Source of the DNA: Vibrio sp. HI00D65 | Lineage (GTDB): Bacteria > Pseudomonadota > Gammaproteobacteria > Enterobacterales > Vibrionaceae | NCBI RefSeq assembly: GCF_001635455.1 | Contig: NZ_LWEH01000005.1 | Location: forward strand, 1-64,000 | Reading direction: 5' to 3' | Length of the DNA stretch: 64,000 bases | Shown here: in pieces, positions 49,216-58,839 of the stretch | Layout of the letters: the number at the start of each line of letters is the position of its first letter | Position numbering within the stretch: the stretch's first letter is position 1 | Translations under genes and position numbers: made by a program | The notes under the pieces: model-generated | Told to the model about the DNA's origin: nothing | Databases searched by the model: none | What the model saw: only the letters and a program-made list of their open reading frames with translations

Positions 49216-50106
49216 ATGGACTTAAATGCTGTGACTGTTTTCACACAAGTTGTTGATTGTGGGAGTTTTACGCACGCTGCTGAAGTGTTGAATATGACTA
49301 AATCAACAGTGAGTCGAAAATTAGCGGAGCTAGAACAGCATTTAGGTGTGAGACTGATCACTCGTTCGACTCGCAGCTTGATGCTCACGCCTGAAGGAGA
49401 GCGTTTTTATCAGTCGAGCCTTCAAATGCAAGAGATCATGAATCAAGCAGAGTTAGAAGTTTCTGCAAACCAAGACCTGATTCGCGGTCCATTGAATGTA
49501 GTACTACCAGTAGAGTTGGGTCATCAAGTACTTGCTAAGTACATCCATAGTTTTCTGCTTGAATACCCGAATGTGACGATGAACTTGGAGCTAACCAACC
49601 GTGAGGTTGACATTATCGGCGAAGGAATCGATCTGTACGCACAAATTGGTGAGCTAGTCGATTCAAGCCTAGTGTCACGATATCTAACAACCTCTAAACG
49701 TGTGCTAGTGGCGAGTCCTAAATATCTAGAACAAGTTGGTCCGATAAACACGCCAAAGGATCTGAAGATCCCATTTCGCATGATAGAGGTGGTAAACAAA
49801 GCCGCGCGCTTACCTAAGTGGGAATTGCAACTAGGTGATGGGGAGTCTGAATTGGTTCAGCTACCAAGCCAACTTCGGGTTAATACGATTACCGCTTGTT
49901 TAACGGCTTGTGTCGATGGCTTAGGGCTGGCAGTGTTACCTGAGTTCATCTGTCGTGAGCATTTCAAGACTGGTCGACTGGTGAATCTGCTGCCGAAATA
50001 CAACATCCCTCAAGTCTCGGTAAGCTTGGTGTATGCCGACAGACAATTAATGCCGAAACGCAAGAAGGTATTTATTGATTATCTACTCACAGCGTTTCAA
50101 AGTTAG
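49216..50106 (+). CDS. LysR-family transcriptional regulator
   Basis: A 296-residue LysR regulator from the ATG at 49216, after GGGAGGTC; an upstream in-frame start at 49144 adds 24 non-conserved residues. HTH: VFTQVVDCGSFTHAAEVL, TKSTVSRKLAELE, GVRLITRSTRSL, typical of the AaeR/CrgA-like group. It is divergent from the EmrAB-type pump across about 127 bp and most likely controls it. Confidence 0.94.
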   Translation: MDLNAVTVFTQVVDCGSFTHAAEVLNMTKSTVSRKLAELEQHLGVRLITRSTRSLMLTPEGERFYQSSLQMQEIMNQAELEVSANQDLIRGPLNVVLPVELGHQVLAKYIHSFLLEYPNVTMNLELTNREVDIIGEGIDLYAQIGELVDSSLVSRYLTTSKRVLVASPKYLEQVGPINTPKDLKIPFRMIEVVNKAARLPKWELQLGDGESELVQLPSQLRVNTITACLTACVDGLGLAVLPEFICREHFKTGRLVNLLPKYNIPQVSVSLVYADRQLMPKRKKVFIDYLLTAFQS

Positions 50107-50147
50107 GAGCTCAAGTAGCTTTGCTAGCTTAATCCTGAGTGCTATCA

Positions 50148-50174
50148 CGGAAAGCTCAAACGCTAAGCTTTCCG
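50148..50174. terminator. Hairpin between convergent genes
   Basis: CGGAAAGCT / AGCTTTCCG, perfect 9 bp with a nine-base loop, between the LysR stop (50106) and the minus-strand hydrolase stop (50205). Probable shared terminator without a strong U-run. Confidence 0.6.
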
Positions 50175-50204
50175 CTACCAGCCAATGGGTCAAATTAATC
50201 ACAT

Positions 50205-52526
50205 TCAGTTAAGTTCGGTTTTCCACTTTATGACTTCTCCATTGCTTAACATCGCTTTGATAGAAGCCGCAGCCACATCGATGCCACCTTTATCAAACGC
50301 TTGGTCAGAGAAGTTAGCGATGATCGTACTGCCATCACTGAACGTGGTTTGTTGGACGGCACCGTGGGTATCTAACCATGCAAAATCAATCAACGTTTTA
50401 TTCCACAACTGTTCATGTATCGGCTCAAACCCATCTTGATAGTGTTTTAACGCTATGAGCCTCGTGCTTGTGCTTTTGAGAGCTTCGTCTCTGGTTAAGT
50501 GCACCATCGCGGGCGTGTTATATAGCATGGCTGTTAAGTCACGGTTGGTTTTCACATCGGTAAACTTGAGACTGTCTGAGTGCCAATGGTGCATATTAAT
50601 CACTTCATCATGAAATACAGCTTGGTAAAGCGGAACACGATATTGAGGCGAAAATAGTAGCGACTTGTACGGTTCTTTAACCTTTGCTGGTTTGAAGAAA
50701 AAGTCGGGTTTATGACCAGGATACCAACGACCTAGAAAGTAGGGGGACTGGCGGTCTTGTTTCATCTCTTTATCTGTCCACCCAAACCCAATCGTTTCCA
50801 AGCCGTGCGCAAACGCAATGCCTTTGGTGGTTAAGCTGTTGCCGTCTTCGGAACCCAATATCAGTGACGGTTGCTCACTTAGCCAATGCATTCGGTTGTT
50901 GAAATCGGAAAGCATCTGCAATTCACTTGTATTGTCACTGTAGTCTTCACTTGCCATTGCGGTCGCATCGACATCTAAAAATAAACTATTAAAGTGACCA
51001 AAGTTTATGATGTCTTTAGCGCGCTGTTTAACGTAGTCCAAATGGCAATTGGGATTCAAGTAGAAGCCTTTACCACGAAATCCTTTTTTCAAAGCCCCAT
51101 TAGCTTGTTCAATTGCGCATGTGTTTCGTATTGGATCTGGTAGCTGAGCGGTCAACCAGCTGTCATTTAACTCTATCGGTATTGCAGTGTTATAGGAGTC
51201 GTAAGTCCCAACCAAGTAACCAGTTTGCTTTGCTAGCTCGACCGCGTTTGGCTGATAAAAGGCAGGCATCCAGTTGTCAAAGCCCAACCAAAGCTTGTTC
51301 AATCCGGCGTTAATAAGATTATCGATCATGCCGGATGATAAAGCTTGTCCCCAAGCGTCTGGTGAGTTTAAAAATGGAGATGCATGTTCAGACAACCATT
51401 TTTTTCTACTTTGCGCTGCGACGTATTGTGCCTCAATCGTGTTATCAGTCAGTGTAGGGGATGTTACGGGGTATAAGCTTTTTAGTGACTGGCTAATCGA
51501 ATCTAACAGTAACTGTTTGTGGTATTGGCTCAACCAGTCCTTACCCCTAGACAAAGGTGATAGCCCACGCTTAGCTTCATCGGATATCTTGAGCTTAGAG
51601 CGTTCAAAGTACCATTCTTTTAGTCCCCACCAGTCTTTCACATCTTGAATACTTAAAGGATCTTTACCAAACAGGTAGACATGACTTGCACCAATCAGCT
51701 TGCTGATATCTGGATTACGTCTTTGTTTTGTCCCCAATGATTCTGACAAGCCATTGGCAATGCGCCAGTCGCGGTACTGCTTGGCACCGTCGAGCATTGA
51801 ATCGCCGAGCGTTATGCGGACAGCAAAAGGTTGTGATTGATTTAGCACTGTGAATTGATGCGATGCACTCATATCAATAAGGGACTTACTTTTAGAGATC
51901 GATTCAGACGTTACATCATTAAAAAACAGTTGGTTATTGGTTGGGTTGATCAACTGGTAGCTGATGAATTGATCGCTTTGCTGTGTAGTCCAAAACGGCA
52001 TCTTTAAGTCTTGAGTGGTGTTGCTTCCGGAGTGGTTATTGGCGAGATAGTTGGTCCATAGTTTATGGTCGGTAGGTACGCGCATACCTTCATTAAAGGG
52101 CAGCAGCAGTGTTTGTGTTTCTTTTTCCGCAAGGTCAAACCAAGCCAGTTCGATTGGTTGGTTGCGCTTTACTTTTATATCGGAAGGTAGGGTGAATCGC
52201 AGGTCTAGCTCACCTTGGTTTAACTCCGCTTTTACCGCGATTCGGCTTGGCATTAACGTCCAAGAGGCGTTGGTTGAATCCCGGGTTATTTTGGCTATCG
52301 TTTGAGGGATACCGTCAACGGTTAGCGCGTCACTGTTGACGCTCAGGCCATTCCAATCAATCGTGAGTGTCGAGGGGTTTATTAGAACAGTGTTTTTGGT
52401 GATATCGCCAGTCTGGTTTTTAAGTGTAAATTCACTCGCTTGTGTTTTTGTTGAAAAAGTACAAGCGGTGAATAGGGCTAGCATGGCACAAGATGAAGCA
52501 TTTAATTTATGGTGGATATTCAGCAT
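50205..52526 (-). CDS. Putative secreted glycoside hydrolase
   Basis: A 773-residue exported protein. A signal sequence lies within the first 31 residues (CAMLALFTACTFSTKTQA). An N-terminal beta-rich region is followed from about residue 270 by a barrel-like domain with KLWLGFDNWMPAF, SLFLDVDATAM and LILGSEDGNSL, where Asp and Glu residues could be catalytic. The pattern reminds me of GH101/GH129-type or DUF5696-like enzymes acting on glycans, but this is tentative. It lies 142 bp downstream of the vxrC-like gene in the same direction. Confidence 0.55.
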   Translation of the reverse strand: MLNIHHKLNASSCAMLALFTACTFSTKTQASEFTLKNQTGDITKNTVLINPSTLTIDWNGLSVNSDALTVDGIPQTIAKITRDSTNASWTLMPSRIAVKAELNQGELDLRFTLPSDIKVKRNQPIELAWFDLAEKETQTLLLPFNEGMRVPTDHKLWTNYLANNHSGSNTTQDLKMPFWTTQQSDQFISYQLINPTNNQLFFNDVTSESISKSKSLIDMSASHQFTVLNQSQPFAVRITLGDSMLDGAKQYRDWRIANGLSESLGTKQRRNPDISKLIGASHVYLFGKDPLSIQDVKDWWGLKEWYFERSKLKISDEAKRGLSPLSRGKDWLSQYHKQLLLDSISQSLKSLYPVTSPTLTDNTIEAQYVAAQSRKKWLSEHASPFLNSPDAWGQALSSGMIDNLINAGLNKLWLGFDNWMPAFYQPNAVELAKQTGYLVGTYDSYNTAIPIELNDSWLTAQLPDPIRNTCAIEQANGALKKGFRGKGFYLNPNCHLDYVKQRAKDIINFGHFNSLFLDVDATAMASEDYSDNTSELQMLSDFNNRMHWLSEQPSLILGSEDGNSLTTKGIAFAHGLETIGFGWTDKEMKQDRQSPYFLGRWYPGHKPDFFFKPAKVKEPYKSLLFSPQYRVPLYQAVFHDEVINMHHWHSDSLKFTDVKTNRDLTAMLYNTPAMVHLTRDEALKSTSTRLIALKHYQDGFEPIHEQLWNKTLIDFAWLDTHGAVQQTTFSDGSTIIANFSDQAFDKGGIDVAAASIKAMLSNGEVIKWKTELN

Positions 52527-52667
52527 GTTTAGATTCCGTGGTAGTAGTTACGGCTATTACATCTAAGATGCGTTAGTGTTTTGTCACCTATATGTCTCTA
52601 TTTCTGCCTCGTAGAACCATCAAAGCGAGCCATCAAAATTATCAGCCTAGATATCCCAAAATGCTTA

Positions 52668-53486
52668 CTAGAAAGGTACAGCGACACGTTGAACGTATTG
52701 GACCTCAATCGCACCTTGGTACTCGAACATTTCCACTGATGCGCTTAGGTGTTTGGCCTTTTTTCCCGCTGGACTTTGTGCAGGGACGGCAACTTGCATT
52801 GCCCTGAAAGGCACTTTGAAACCTAACATGTTGTAGTTTTCATCAAACCATTGCCAACTTACGTGGGTGCTAGGGCAGTTATCAATAACCTTTGGTGGCG
52901 TGACCACAACATGTGCGTTCTCAAGTTTACTTTCAAGTGTTAACCAGCGCTTGCTGTCATCAAAAGCAACAACAATGGAGTAGTTGTTTGTCCCAACGGT
53001 TAATTGATAAACACCAGACTCTGGCTTAATGAACATCTCATTAGTCTCGATTTCTTGGTAGTCGACTCCCGAGTTGAACTGACCTTCAATCATCGTAAGG
53101 CCATCTGGAGCGATGAGTGTGACTGACTGTGCCTGTTCATCTAGATCAATGCTGCGTGGTTCGGCTGAGATTTTAATCTGATAGCCTTGTGATGAAAGAC
53201 CGTAGCGTTTGATAAAACTCACTTGGATATTGTGGGCTGTTACATCACTTTGCTTGAGTATTCTTCCACATTGAGTTCTAGTGAGTATTTCTTGTTTTAC
53301 GGGCAACCAAAACTGACTATCAAGAGTTTCTTGATTGAGCGCGATCTGAAGCTCTTGCCATGCAAGCTGCGGTTGCTCATCAAGTAACGATTGATAGGAG
53401 CGCTGTAAAGGTGTCTCTGCAAACCAAGTCGCATGACTCGCAAACGGTAACGCACACAGCAAAGCAGTTAACGATGTTACTTTCAT
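52668..53486 (-). CDS. vxrC: DUF2861 protein (VxrC-like)
   Basis: A 272-residue periplasmic protein from the ATG at 53486 (signal peptide MKVTSLTALLCALPFASHA); this start overlaps the stop of the response regulator by four bases, while a far-upstream start at 53615 lies inside that gene. The sequence fits DUF2861, the family of the gene after vxrAB in V. cholerae. Role unknown; it may tune the sensor kinase. No vxrD or vxrE follows. Confidence 0.75.
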   Translation of the reverse strand: MKVTSLTALLCALPFASHATWFAETPLQRSYQSLLDEQPQLAWQELQIALNQETLDSQFWLPVKQEILTRTQCGRILKQSDVTAHNIQVSFIKRYGLSSQGYQIKISAEPRSIDLDEQAQSVTLIAPDGLTMIEGQFNSGVDYQEIETNEMFIKPESGVYQLTVGTNNYSIVVAFDDSKRWLTLESKLENAHVVVTPPKVIDNCPSTHVSWQWFDENYNMLGFKVPFRAMQVAVPAQSPAGKKAKHLSASVEMFEYQGAIEVQYVQRVAVPF

Positions 53487-54133
53487 TTTGAATCCCCAAC
53501 TAAACGATAACCAACACCGCGGTGAGTTTCTAAGTGGAGTGTCGGCAGTTTCTGACGCAAACGGAGTATGTGATTGTCCACGGTTCGGGTGCTTGGAAAG
53601 GCTTGATAGCCCCAAATTTTGTTGAGCAGTTCGTCTCGATGAAATACTCGACCTTGGTTTTGGATAAACAGAACCAGTAGTTGAAACTCCTTCGGTTTCA
53701 AAGCGATTGGGCTTTCTTCCAAATATGCAATTCTTTCTGATAGATTGATCTGTATGTTGGCGTAATTTAGATGACTTACACCCAGTGGACGCAATTGAGT
53801 GATGACCCGCGCCAGCAACTCTTCATTTGAAAATGGCTTAGTCACATAATCTTTGGCGCCCGCCATTAAGCCTTCTACGCGCTGTTGAACTTCCACTTTC
53901 GCGGTTAATACAATCACGGGTAGCGCTTTAAGGAGCAACCAGTTTGGAAGGTGTTGTAAGCTGTCACCGTCTTCTAGTTGTCTATCGAGTACGACAAGAT
54001 CGGCGCGTAACCACAGTTTATTGGCGTTACTTGAATCTTGCGCCCAAAGACATTGATAACCGTTAGACTCAAAGAAACTGACAAGGCCTTGCCCAATTAG
54101 CGGGTCATCTTCAATCAGTAGTAGGGTATTCAT
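53483..54133 (-). CDS. vxrB: OmpR-family response regulator VxrB (WigR)
   Basis: A 216-residue response regulator: receiver with the acidic pair EDD near residue 8, phosphoacceptor in VVLDRQLEDG and VTKPFSNEELLAR, then a winged-helix DNA-binding domain (EFQLLVLFIQNQGRVF, STRTVDNHILRLRQKL). It overlaps vxrA by 23 bp. In V. cholerae the VxrAB/WigKR system controls cell-wall homeostasis, type VI secretion and biofilm; the same role is inferred here. Confidence 0.85.
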   Translation of the reverse strand: MNTLLLIEDDPLIGQGLVSFFESNGYQCLWAQDSSNANKLWLRADLVVLDRQLEDGDSLQHLPNWLLLKALPVIVLTAKVEVQQRVEGLMAGAKDYVTKPFSNEELLARVITQLRPLGVSHLNYANIQINLSERIAYLEESPIALKPKEFQLLVLFIQNQGRVFHRDELLNKIWGYQAFPSTRTVDNHILRLRQKLPTLHLETHRGVGYRLVGDSK

Positions 54134-55544
54134 AAGCTATTTCCAAAATACATCTGGTTGGATTACGAAGAATAATGAGGCGTCCATTTGCCTGTCTCAT
54201 TAAATGTTCCACAATGGTGAGGCCAATACCCATGTTATCGTGTTTGTGGGCATCATTTGGTGTCATTCGCGACAACGTCCGTTCTATTAATGAAGGGAAA
54301 TATCCTTGATCTTGGACTTCAATTCTTAGCTTATTTTTAAGAGTGACGGTAACTGTTACTTCGCCTTTACCGTGTTGCTTGGCGTTCTTGATTAAGTTAT
54401 CCAAGCAGATGGTCAGCCAGTAATAGGGTAGGTTGAGTTCTATTTCACTGGAATCACATTGATAAGCAATGTTGTGCTTTTCGCATACATGATCGAGCCA
54501 CTCTTCTAGAGATGCGTTTTGCTTTAATAGAGGTTCAGTATTTTCTGTGCTCAGGTAAACCTTACTGTTTTCAGTAAGTTGAGATAGCCTCTGATAGTCA
54601 GAGATTAAACGCCAAACTACATCTTGAGTGGCATCAGGGAGCTCGTCATAACGATTTCTGAACATTTCAACGGTTAAACCAAGGCTGGTAATTGGCGTGC
54701 GAAGTTCATGAGTTAGAAGCTGCAACACAAACTGTCTCTCTTTACGCTGTTTTGTTCTTAGAAATAGCGATCTTGCTAGTAGTGAAAATAGAACAATCAG
54801 TAAAGAGAAGATCATCACTTTCATGAAAAGAGTGTCGTTGTTCGTTTCACTCATGCAGAGATTACTGTATCGAAACGAACATCTTTCTCCAGATAAGGTC
54901 ATGCCTTGTTGCTTCGCAATTGGCTCCCAAACATCCTGCGAGACCACTTTCCAACCTTGCTCACCACTTAACCAAAGTACATCACCTTGTTGCCAGGCTC
55001 GGTAACCATCAAGCAGCGCTTCTCTTCCTTCTGCTGTTAAGGGCTGTAGTTTGGTGTACAGCGGGTGCAGTGGGTTGGTAATCGTTAAAAACGAGTAAAT
55101 CTGTTCGCTTGTCTCTGGGTAATGCGCCACATAACGGTCCGCGAAACTTCCACCAGCAGGGTGTTGTTTAGAATGAGCGGCAAACCAGATTGAATCTAAG
55201 GTTTGTTGCTGACACAAAGCAAGCTCAAACTCGATGGCATCGTTTAACGCTGAATTAGAAGGTTCAAGCGCGTGGCATGTTTGCTGTATCACGGCTAACG
55301 ACGCAATATCTTGCCAACTGAATTTATTGAAATTTGGGTAACGGCTACGGTCTTTAAGAAGAGCCTTCGGGTAATGGGACAACTCTTGTTGAGAAACAAA
55401 GATCGGGGATGCTTGCCAGCTCGATTGATAGAGTGTTTGCCATTTGTCTTGCAAGCTCTGTGCATTGGCTAACGTAGGGAGCCAAAACAAAAAACAAAGG
55501 GCTAAGGTGAACCTGCGCATCCAGTTATTCTCGTTAAAAGTCAT
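54111..55544 (-). CDS. vxrA: Sensor histidine kinase VxrA (WigK)
   Basis: A 477-residue kinase. N-terminal signal/membrane segment, a periplasmic sensor of DUF3404 type (about 30-240; ASPIFVSQQELSHYPKALL), a membrane helix at about 243-265, H-box LLTHELRTPITSLGL and an HATPase domain with DNLIKNAKQHGKG and DNMGIGLTIVEHL. The start at 55544 or an ATG 24 bp further in are both possible; neither has a good ribosome site. First gene of the vxrABC unit. Confidence 0.85.
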   Translation of the reverse strand: MTFNENNWMRRFTLALCFLFWLPTLANAQSLQDKWQTLYQSSWQASPIFVSQQELSHYPKALLKDRSRYPNFNKFSWQDIASLAVIQQTCHALEPSNSALNDAIEFELALCQQQTLDSIWFAAHSKQHPAGGSFADRYVAHYPETSEQIYSFLTITNPLHPLYTKLQPLTAEGREALLDGYRAWQQGDVLWLSGEQGWKVVSQDVWEPIAKQQGMTLSGERCSFRYSNLCMSETNNDTLFMKVMIFSLLIVLFSLLARSLFLRTKQRKERQFVLQLLTHELRTPITSLGLTVEMFRNRYDELPDATQDVVWRLISDYQRLSQLTENSKVYLSTENTEPLLKQNASLEEWLDHVCEKHNIAYQCDSSEIELNLPYYWLTICLDNLIKNAKQHGKGEVTVTVTLKNKLRIEVQDQGYFPSLIERTLSRMTPNDAHKHDNMGIGLTIVEHLMRQANGRLIILRNPTRCILEIAYEYPTTD

Positions 55545-55793
55545 TCGCGGGAGTCTAGAGAGTTTTGCTCGAGATTTGTAACCTCAATGTCAACAAGTGT
55601 CCCCACTTTATCAAATTGTGACCTAGAGTCGCGAAACGCGTATTGCGTTTTAATTGACGGTTTCTTTAACTATAAACTCAAAAGTGCAATAAGAATCAAT
55701 TATTTGGTTTTTATTAGATAATTGTGTACTTACTGTTACCTTTAAAACGATGGGGCTGAATATACTGGATTCAAACCAATAAGAGGAACCATC

Positions 55794-56327
55794 ATGAAAA
55801 CAATTATTAAACCAGTATTGGCAATCAGCTTCGTAGCATCAGGAACAGCTCACGCTTTTGAACTAACGAGTAACGATATTCAAGAAGGCCACCCAATGGC
55901 GAAGACTTTTGAATATTCTAGTTGGGGCTGTGATGGCGACAATTTGTCTCCTCAATTAATGTGGAAAGATGTGCCAGAGGGGACTAAAAGTTTCGCTATT
56001 ACTGCTTATGACCCAGATGCACCAACCGAAAGTGGTTTCTGGCATTGGGTCGTATTCGATATTCCGACAACGGTTAATGAACTGCCTCGCGATGTGGATA
56101 TTGCAAAGCTAGGTGGTAAGGAAGGTCGCATCGATTACGGAACCGTTGGCTTTGGTGGCGCTTGCCCTCCAGAGAAAGACGGCATGCATCGTTATCAATT
56201 CACTGTTTGGGCGTTACCAACGGATAAGCTAAACCTTGATGAGAACACACCGTCAGCTGTCGTGGGCTTTACACTGAAAAGCATGGCGTTTGACAAAGCA
56301 AGATTGACGGCAACCTACACACGCTAA
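55794..56327 (+). CDS. YbhB/YbcL-family (PEBP-like) periplasmic protein
   Basis: A 177-residue protein with a signal peptide (to GTAHA, about residue 20) and a phosphatidylethanolamine-binding-like fold: NLSPQLMWKDVPEGTKSFAI, YDPDAPTESGFWHWVVFDIP and GACPPEKDGMHRYQFTVWAL. AGAGGAACC precedes the ATG. Function of bacterial members is unclear. The AraC-type gene begins about 40 bp later. Confidence 0.93.
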   Translation: MKTIIKPVLAISFVASGTAHAFELTSNDIQEGHPMAKTFEYSSWGCDGDNLSPQLMWKDVPEGTKSFAITAYDPDAPTESGFWHWVVFDIPTTVNELPRDVDIAKLGGKEGRIDYGTVGFGGACPPEKDGMHRYQFTVWALPTDKLNLDENTPSAVVGFTLKSMAFDKARLTATYTR

Positions 56328-56368
56328 TTTGCTGCGAGAAACGTAAATACGAATAAATGGGGGATGAG

Positions 56369-57067
56369 ATGAATCATCAGTATCAAGTGACAGTTTTTCG
56401 AGCTGAGCAGTTACAAAAACTGCGTAATGTGAGGATTCTATGCCCCAGTATTTTTCAAATCATCACAGGTAGTAAGCGTTTATTTTGGAAAGTCTCGGCA
56501 GCAGAGCTTACTCATTCTGAGTTGTTGCTGTGTGAAGCTTCGGTATCACTGCGTTTTGAGAATATGCCACAGAAAGGGCGTTTCCTGTCTCGTGTTTTCA
56601 GCTTTCATTTTCAACCTAATAAGGCAATGCTGGAGGTGAGTGAAAAGAACTCGAAAACATCCGACTTTCCTAGTGTTGCAGTAGATCGTAACTTGCAAGA
56701 CTCTTTGAATGCACTGTTCACGTTTGACCGTCAAAGCATGAGTGAAACAACACAGCAATTTTGGTTGCAAGGTTTGTATCAACAACTAGCAGAGAAAGGT
56801 GTCTTACATCGGTTGTTTACAAGTTCTAACGTTTCTTTCAGCCAAAAGCTCAGTCACTACTTTTCACATTCTCCAGACGAGAAGCACCCTTTAGAAGATG
56901 TTGCAGAGCGCTTCGCAATGAGTCGTGCGACGTTAATCCGTAAGCTCAAGTTGGAAGGCATGCAGTATCGTGAAGTGTTAGCAGAAGTGCGTTTGAGCCA
57001 CCGCTTTAAGGGTAAATTTAGTCTGTCACCAAGCGAATACATCAAGACAGTCGCCTCAAGGGTATAG
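56369..57067 (+). CDS. AraC-family regulator lacking the second HTH
   Basis: A 232-residue AraC-type protein from the ATG at 56369, after GGGGGATGAG. The first HTH of the C-terminal domain is intact (LEDVAERFAMSRATLIRKLKLEGMQYREVLAEVRLSH split across helices 1-3). It then jumps straight to RFKGKFSLSPSEYIKTV, the normal end of the domain. The roughly 30 residues carrying the second HTH (usual ALxLL..VxEIAxxCGYxSxSxFS) are missing without a frame change. DNA binding is probably weakened or lost. It lies between a PEBP gene and dsdA. Confidence 0.75.
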   Translation: MNHQYQVTVFRAEQLQKLRNVRILCPSIFQIITGSKRLFWKVSAAELTHSELLLCEASVSLRFENMPQKGRFLSRVFSFHFQPNKAMLEVSEKNSKTSDFPSVAVDRNLQDSLNALFTFDRQSMSETTQQFWLQGLYQQLAEKGVLHRLFTSSNVSFSQKLSHYFSHSPDEKHPLEDVAERFAMSRATLIRKLKLEGMQYREVLAEVRLSHRFKGKFSLSPSEYIKTVASRV

Positions 57068-57200
57068 AAAAGGAAATACCATCCTATTGATGTTACACGT
57101 AAGCTTAGGTTATTGAATCATTTCTTTTTTGCGGCTCTAATAGGTTGCACATCAAGTGATTGAAATAGCGCAGAACGCTCAATACCACAGAAGGTAGCCC

Positions 57201-58532
57201 ATGATTGAACTGAATCTAAATAACCTCACCAGTGACTTTCCATTACTAAATAAGCTTATGGCGCTCGAAGAGGTGGTTTGGTTTAACCCAAATGTCACAA
57301 CACTAGAGCAGGGCTTACCTTATGTCGGCTTGGATGAGAAAGACATTCATGATGCGAGTCTACGTTTACAACGATTCGCCCCTTATCTAGCAATAGCATT
57401 TCCTGAAACTCAATTATCTAATGGCATCATTGAGTCTGAACTGGTTGATATTCCAACGATGAAAACCGCATTGGAGGTGCATTATCAATTGCCGATAAAA
57501 GGGCGATTGATGATGAAGAAAGACAGTCACTTGCCTATCTCTGGATCTATCAAAGCCCGTGGCGGTATCTATGAGGTACTGACTCACGCCGAGAAACTTG
57601 CGTTTGAAGCTGGGGTGCTGAGTGAAAGCGATGATTACAGCAAACTGTTAGAGCCTGAATTTCGAGACTTCTTTAAACAATACAGCATTGCGGTAGGCTC
57701 AACAGGCAACCTAGGCATGTCGATCGGTATTATGAGCGCGAAACTGGGCTTTACAGTATCGGTTCATATGTCTGCTGATGCTAGAGAGTGGAAGAAGAAC
57801 AAACTGCGCGAACATGACGTAAATGTGGTTGAGTATGAGCAAGATTATGGCGTAGCGGTCGAACAAGGACGGAAAGAGGCAGAGCAAGACCCAAGTTGTT
57901 TCTTCATTGATGATGAAAACTCGAAAACACTATTCCTTGGTTATTCCGTCGCTGGAGAAAGGCTGAAACAGCAATTTGAGCAGCAACAGATTGTCGTGGA
58001 TAAAGCGCACCCGCTGTTTGTCTACTTACCGTGTGGCGTAGGCGGTGGCCCTGGTGGTGTAGCGTTTGGTCTGAAGATGGCATTTGGCGACCATGTTCAC
58101 TGTATTTTTGCAGAGCCAACCCATTCACCTTGTATGTTATTAGGCGTTCACACTGGGTTACATGACGAGATTGCCGTACAAGATCTTGGTATTGATAACC
58201 TTACTGCCGCTGATGGGTTAGCCGTAGGCCGCCCTTCAGGCTTTGTTGGCAGAGCGATGGAGCGTTTGTTAGATGGTTACTATACATTAACGGATGATCG
58301 CATGTATCAGCTGTTAGGTGAGTTGAATCTTACAGAAGGTATCAAACTAGAACCCTCTGCTTTAGCTGGCATGCCGGGCGCGTTCCGTGTCGAACACGAT
58401 AGTGAGTATCTGACGAGATTAGGTATCGACGATGCGACACTAGGCAACAGCACACACCTTGTTTGGGCAACGGGTGGAGGCATGGTACCTGAAGAAGAAA
58501 TGGCAGCATACCTTGCTAAGTCATCAGTTTAG
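57201..58532 (+). CDS. dsdA: D-serine ammonia-lyase
   Basis: A 443-residue PLP enzyme that converts D-serine to pyruvate and ammonia. The PLP-lysine motif is [14 protein letters not shown] and the phosphate-binding glycine loop is [23 protein letters not shown] is the substrate loop. Length equals the E. coli enzyme. No dsdC or dsdX neighbour; the nearest regulator is the shortened AraC protein upstream, which may or may not control it. Confidence 0.95.
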   Translation: MIELNLNNLTSDFPLLNKLMALEEVVWFNPNVTTLEQGLPYVGLDEKDIHDASLRLQRFAPYLAIAFPETQLSNGIIESELVDIPTMKTALEVHYQLPIKGRLMMKKDSHLPISGSIKARGGIYEVLTHAEKLAFEAGVLSESDDYSKLLEPEFRDFFKQYSIAVGSTGNLGMSIGIMSAKLGFTVSVHMSADAREWKKNKLREHDVNVVEYEQDYGVAVEQGRKEAEQDPSCFFIDDENSKTLFLGYSVAGERLKQQFEQQQIVVDKAHPLFVYLPCGVGGGPGGVAFGLKMAFGDHVHCIFAEPTHSPCMLLGVHTGLHDEIAVQDLGIDNLTAADGLAVGRPSGFVGRAMERLLDGYYTLTDDRMYQLLGELNLTEGIKLEPSALAGMPGAFRVEHDSEYLTRLGIDDATLGNSTHLVWATGGGMVPEEEMAAYLAKSSV

Positions 58533-58676
58533 TTGCGCAGATCGTTGAGTAAAAAACTTACTCTGATGCTTGCCAAGTCGTGCTCTAGAGTTGCCGATTA
58601 TTCAAATAATACAGTAGATTAAATAGAATTTACAAAATGGCTTGTCGTTAGCCAATAATATTGATACGTTTTAATA

Positions 58677-58730
58677 ATGAATTTTATTTCCGCTTCAACT
58701 TCAGTTTTCTTCTGGTGGTGCTCTATCTAG
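58677..58730 (+). CDS. Putative Trp leader peptide upstream of trpS
   Basis: A 17-codon frame encoding MNFISASTSVFFWWCSI, with two adjacent TGG codons (58713-58718) near the end and the stop TAG at 58728-58730, inside the first hairpin of the attenuator. Too short for ordinary gene callers. The ribosome site before the ATG is poor, which is the main doubt. The tandem Trp codons plus the downstream hairpins suggest ribosome-mediated attenuation. Confidence 0.6.
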   Translation: MNFISASTSVFFWWCSI

Positions 58731-58835
58731 AGCAGCACGGAATACTCACATTCTTACGCTGCTGGAAGGTAGCTAAGAGTGTCATCAAGATTGTCCTCTC
58801 TTTATATCTCCAGTAGCCTTTTTAACTTGGAGATA
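58715..58835 (+). promoter_or_regulatory. Tryptophan attenuator of trpS
   Basis: Four segments can pair in competing ways. Segment 1, GTGGTGCTC (58715-58723), overlaps the Trp codons and pairs with segment 2, GAGCAGCAC (58730-58738), with one mismatch. Segment 2 can instead pair through AGCAGC with GCTGCT of segment 3 (58758-58766). Segment 3, GCTGCTGGA, pairs with segment 4, TCCAGTAGC (58809-58817), with one G-U pair, followed by C and TTTTT, a terminator. A further stem TATCTCCA (58805-58812) / TGGAGATA (58828-58835) would hide the trpS ribosome site. This is the classic stall-antitermination layout. Confidence 0.6.
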
Positions 58836-58839
58836 CACA

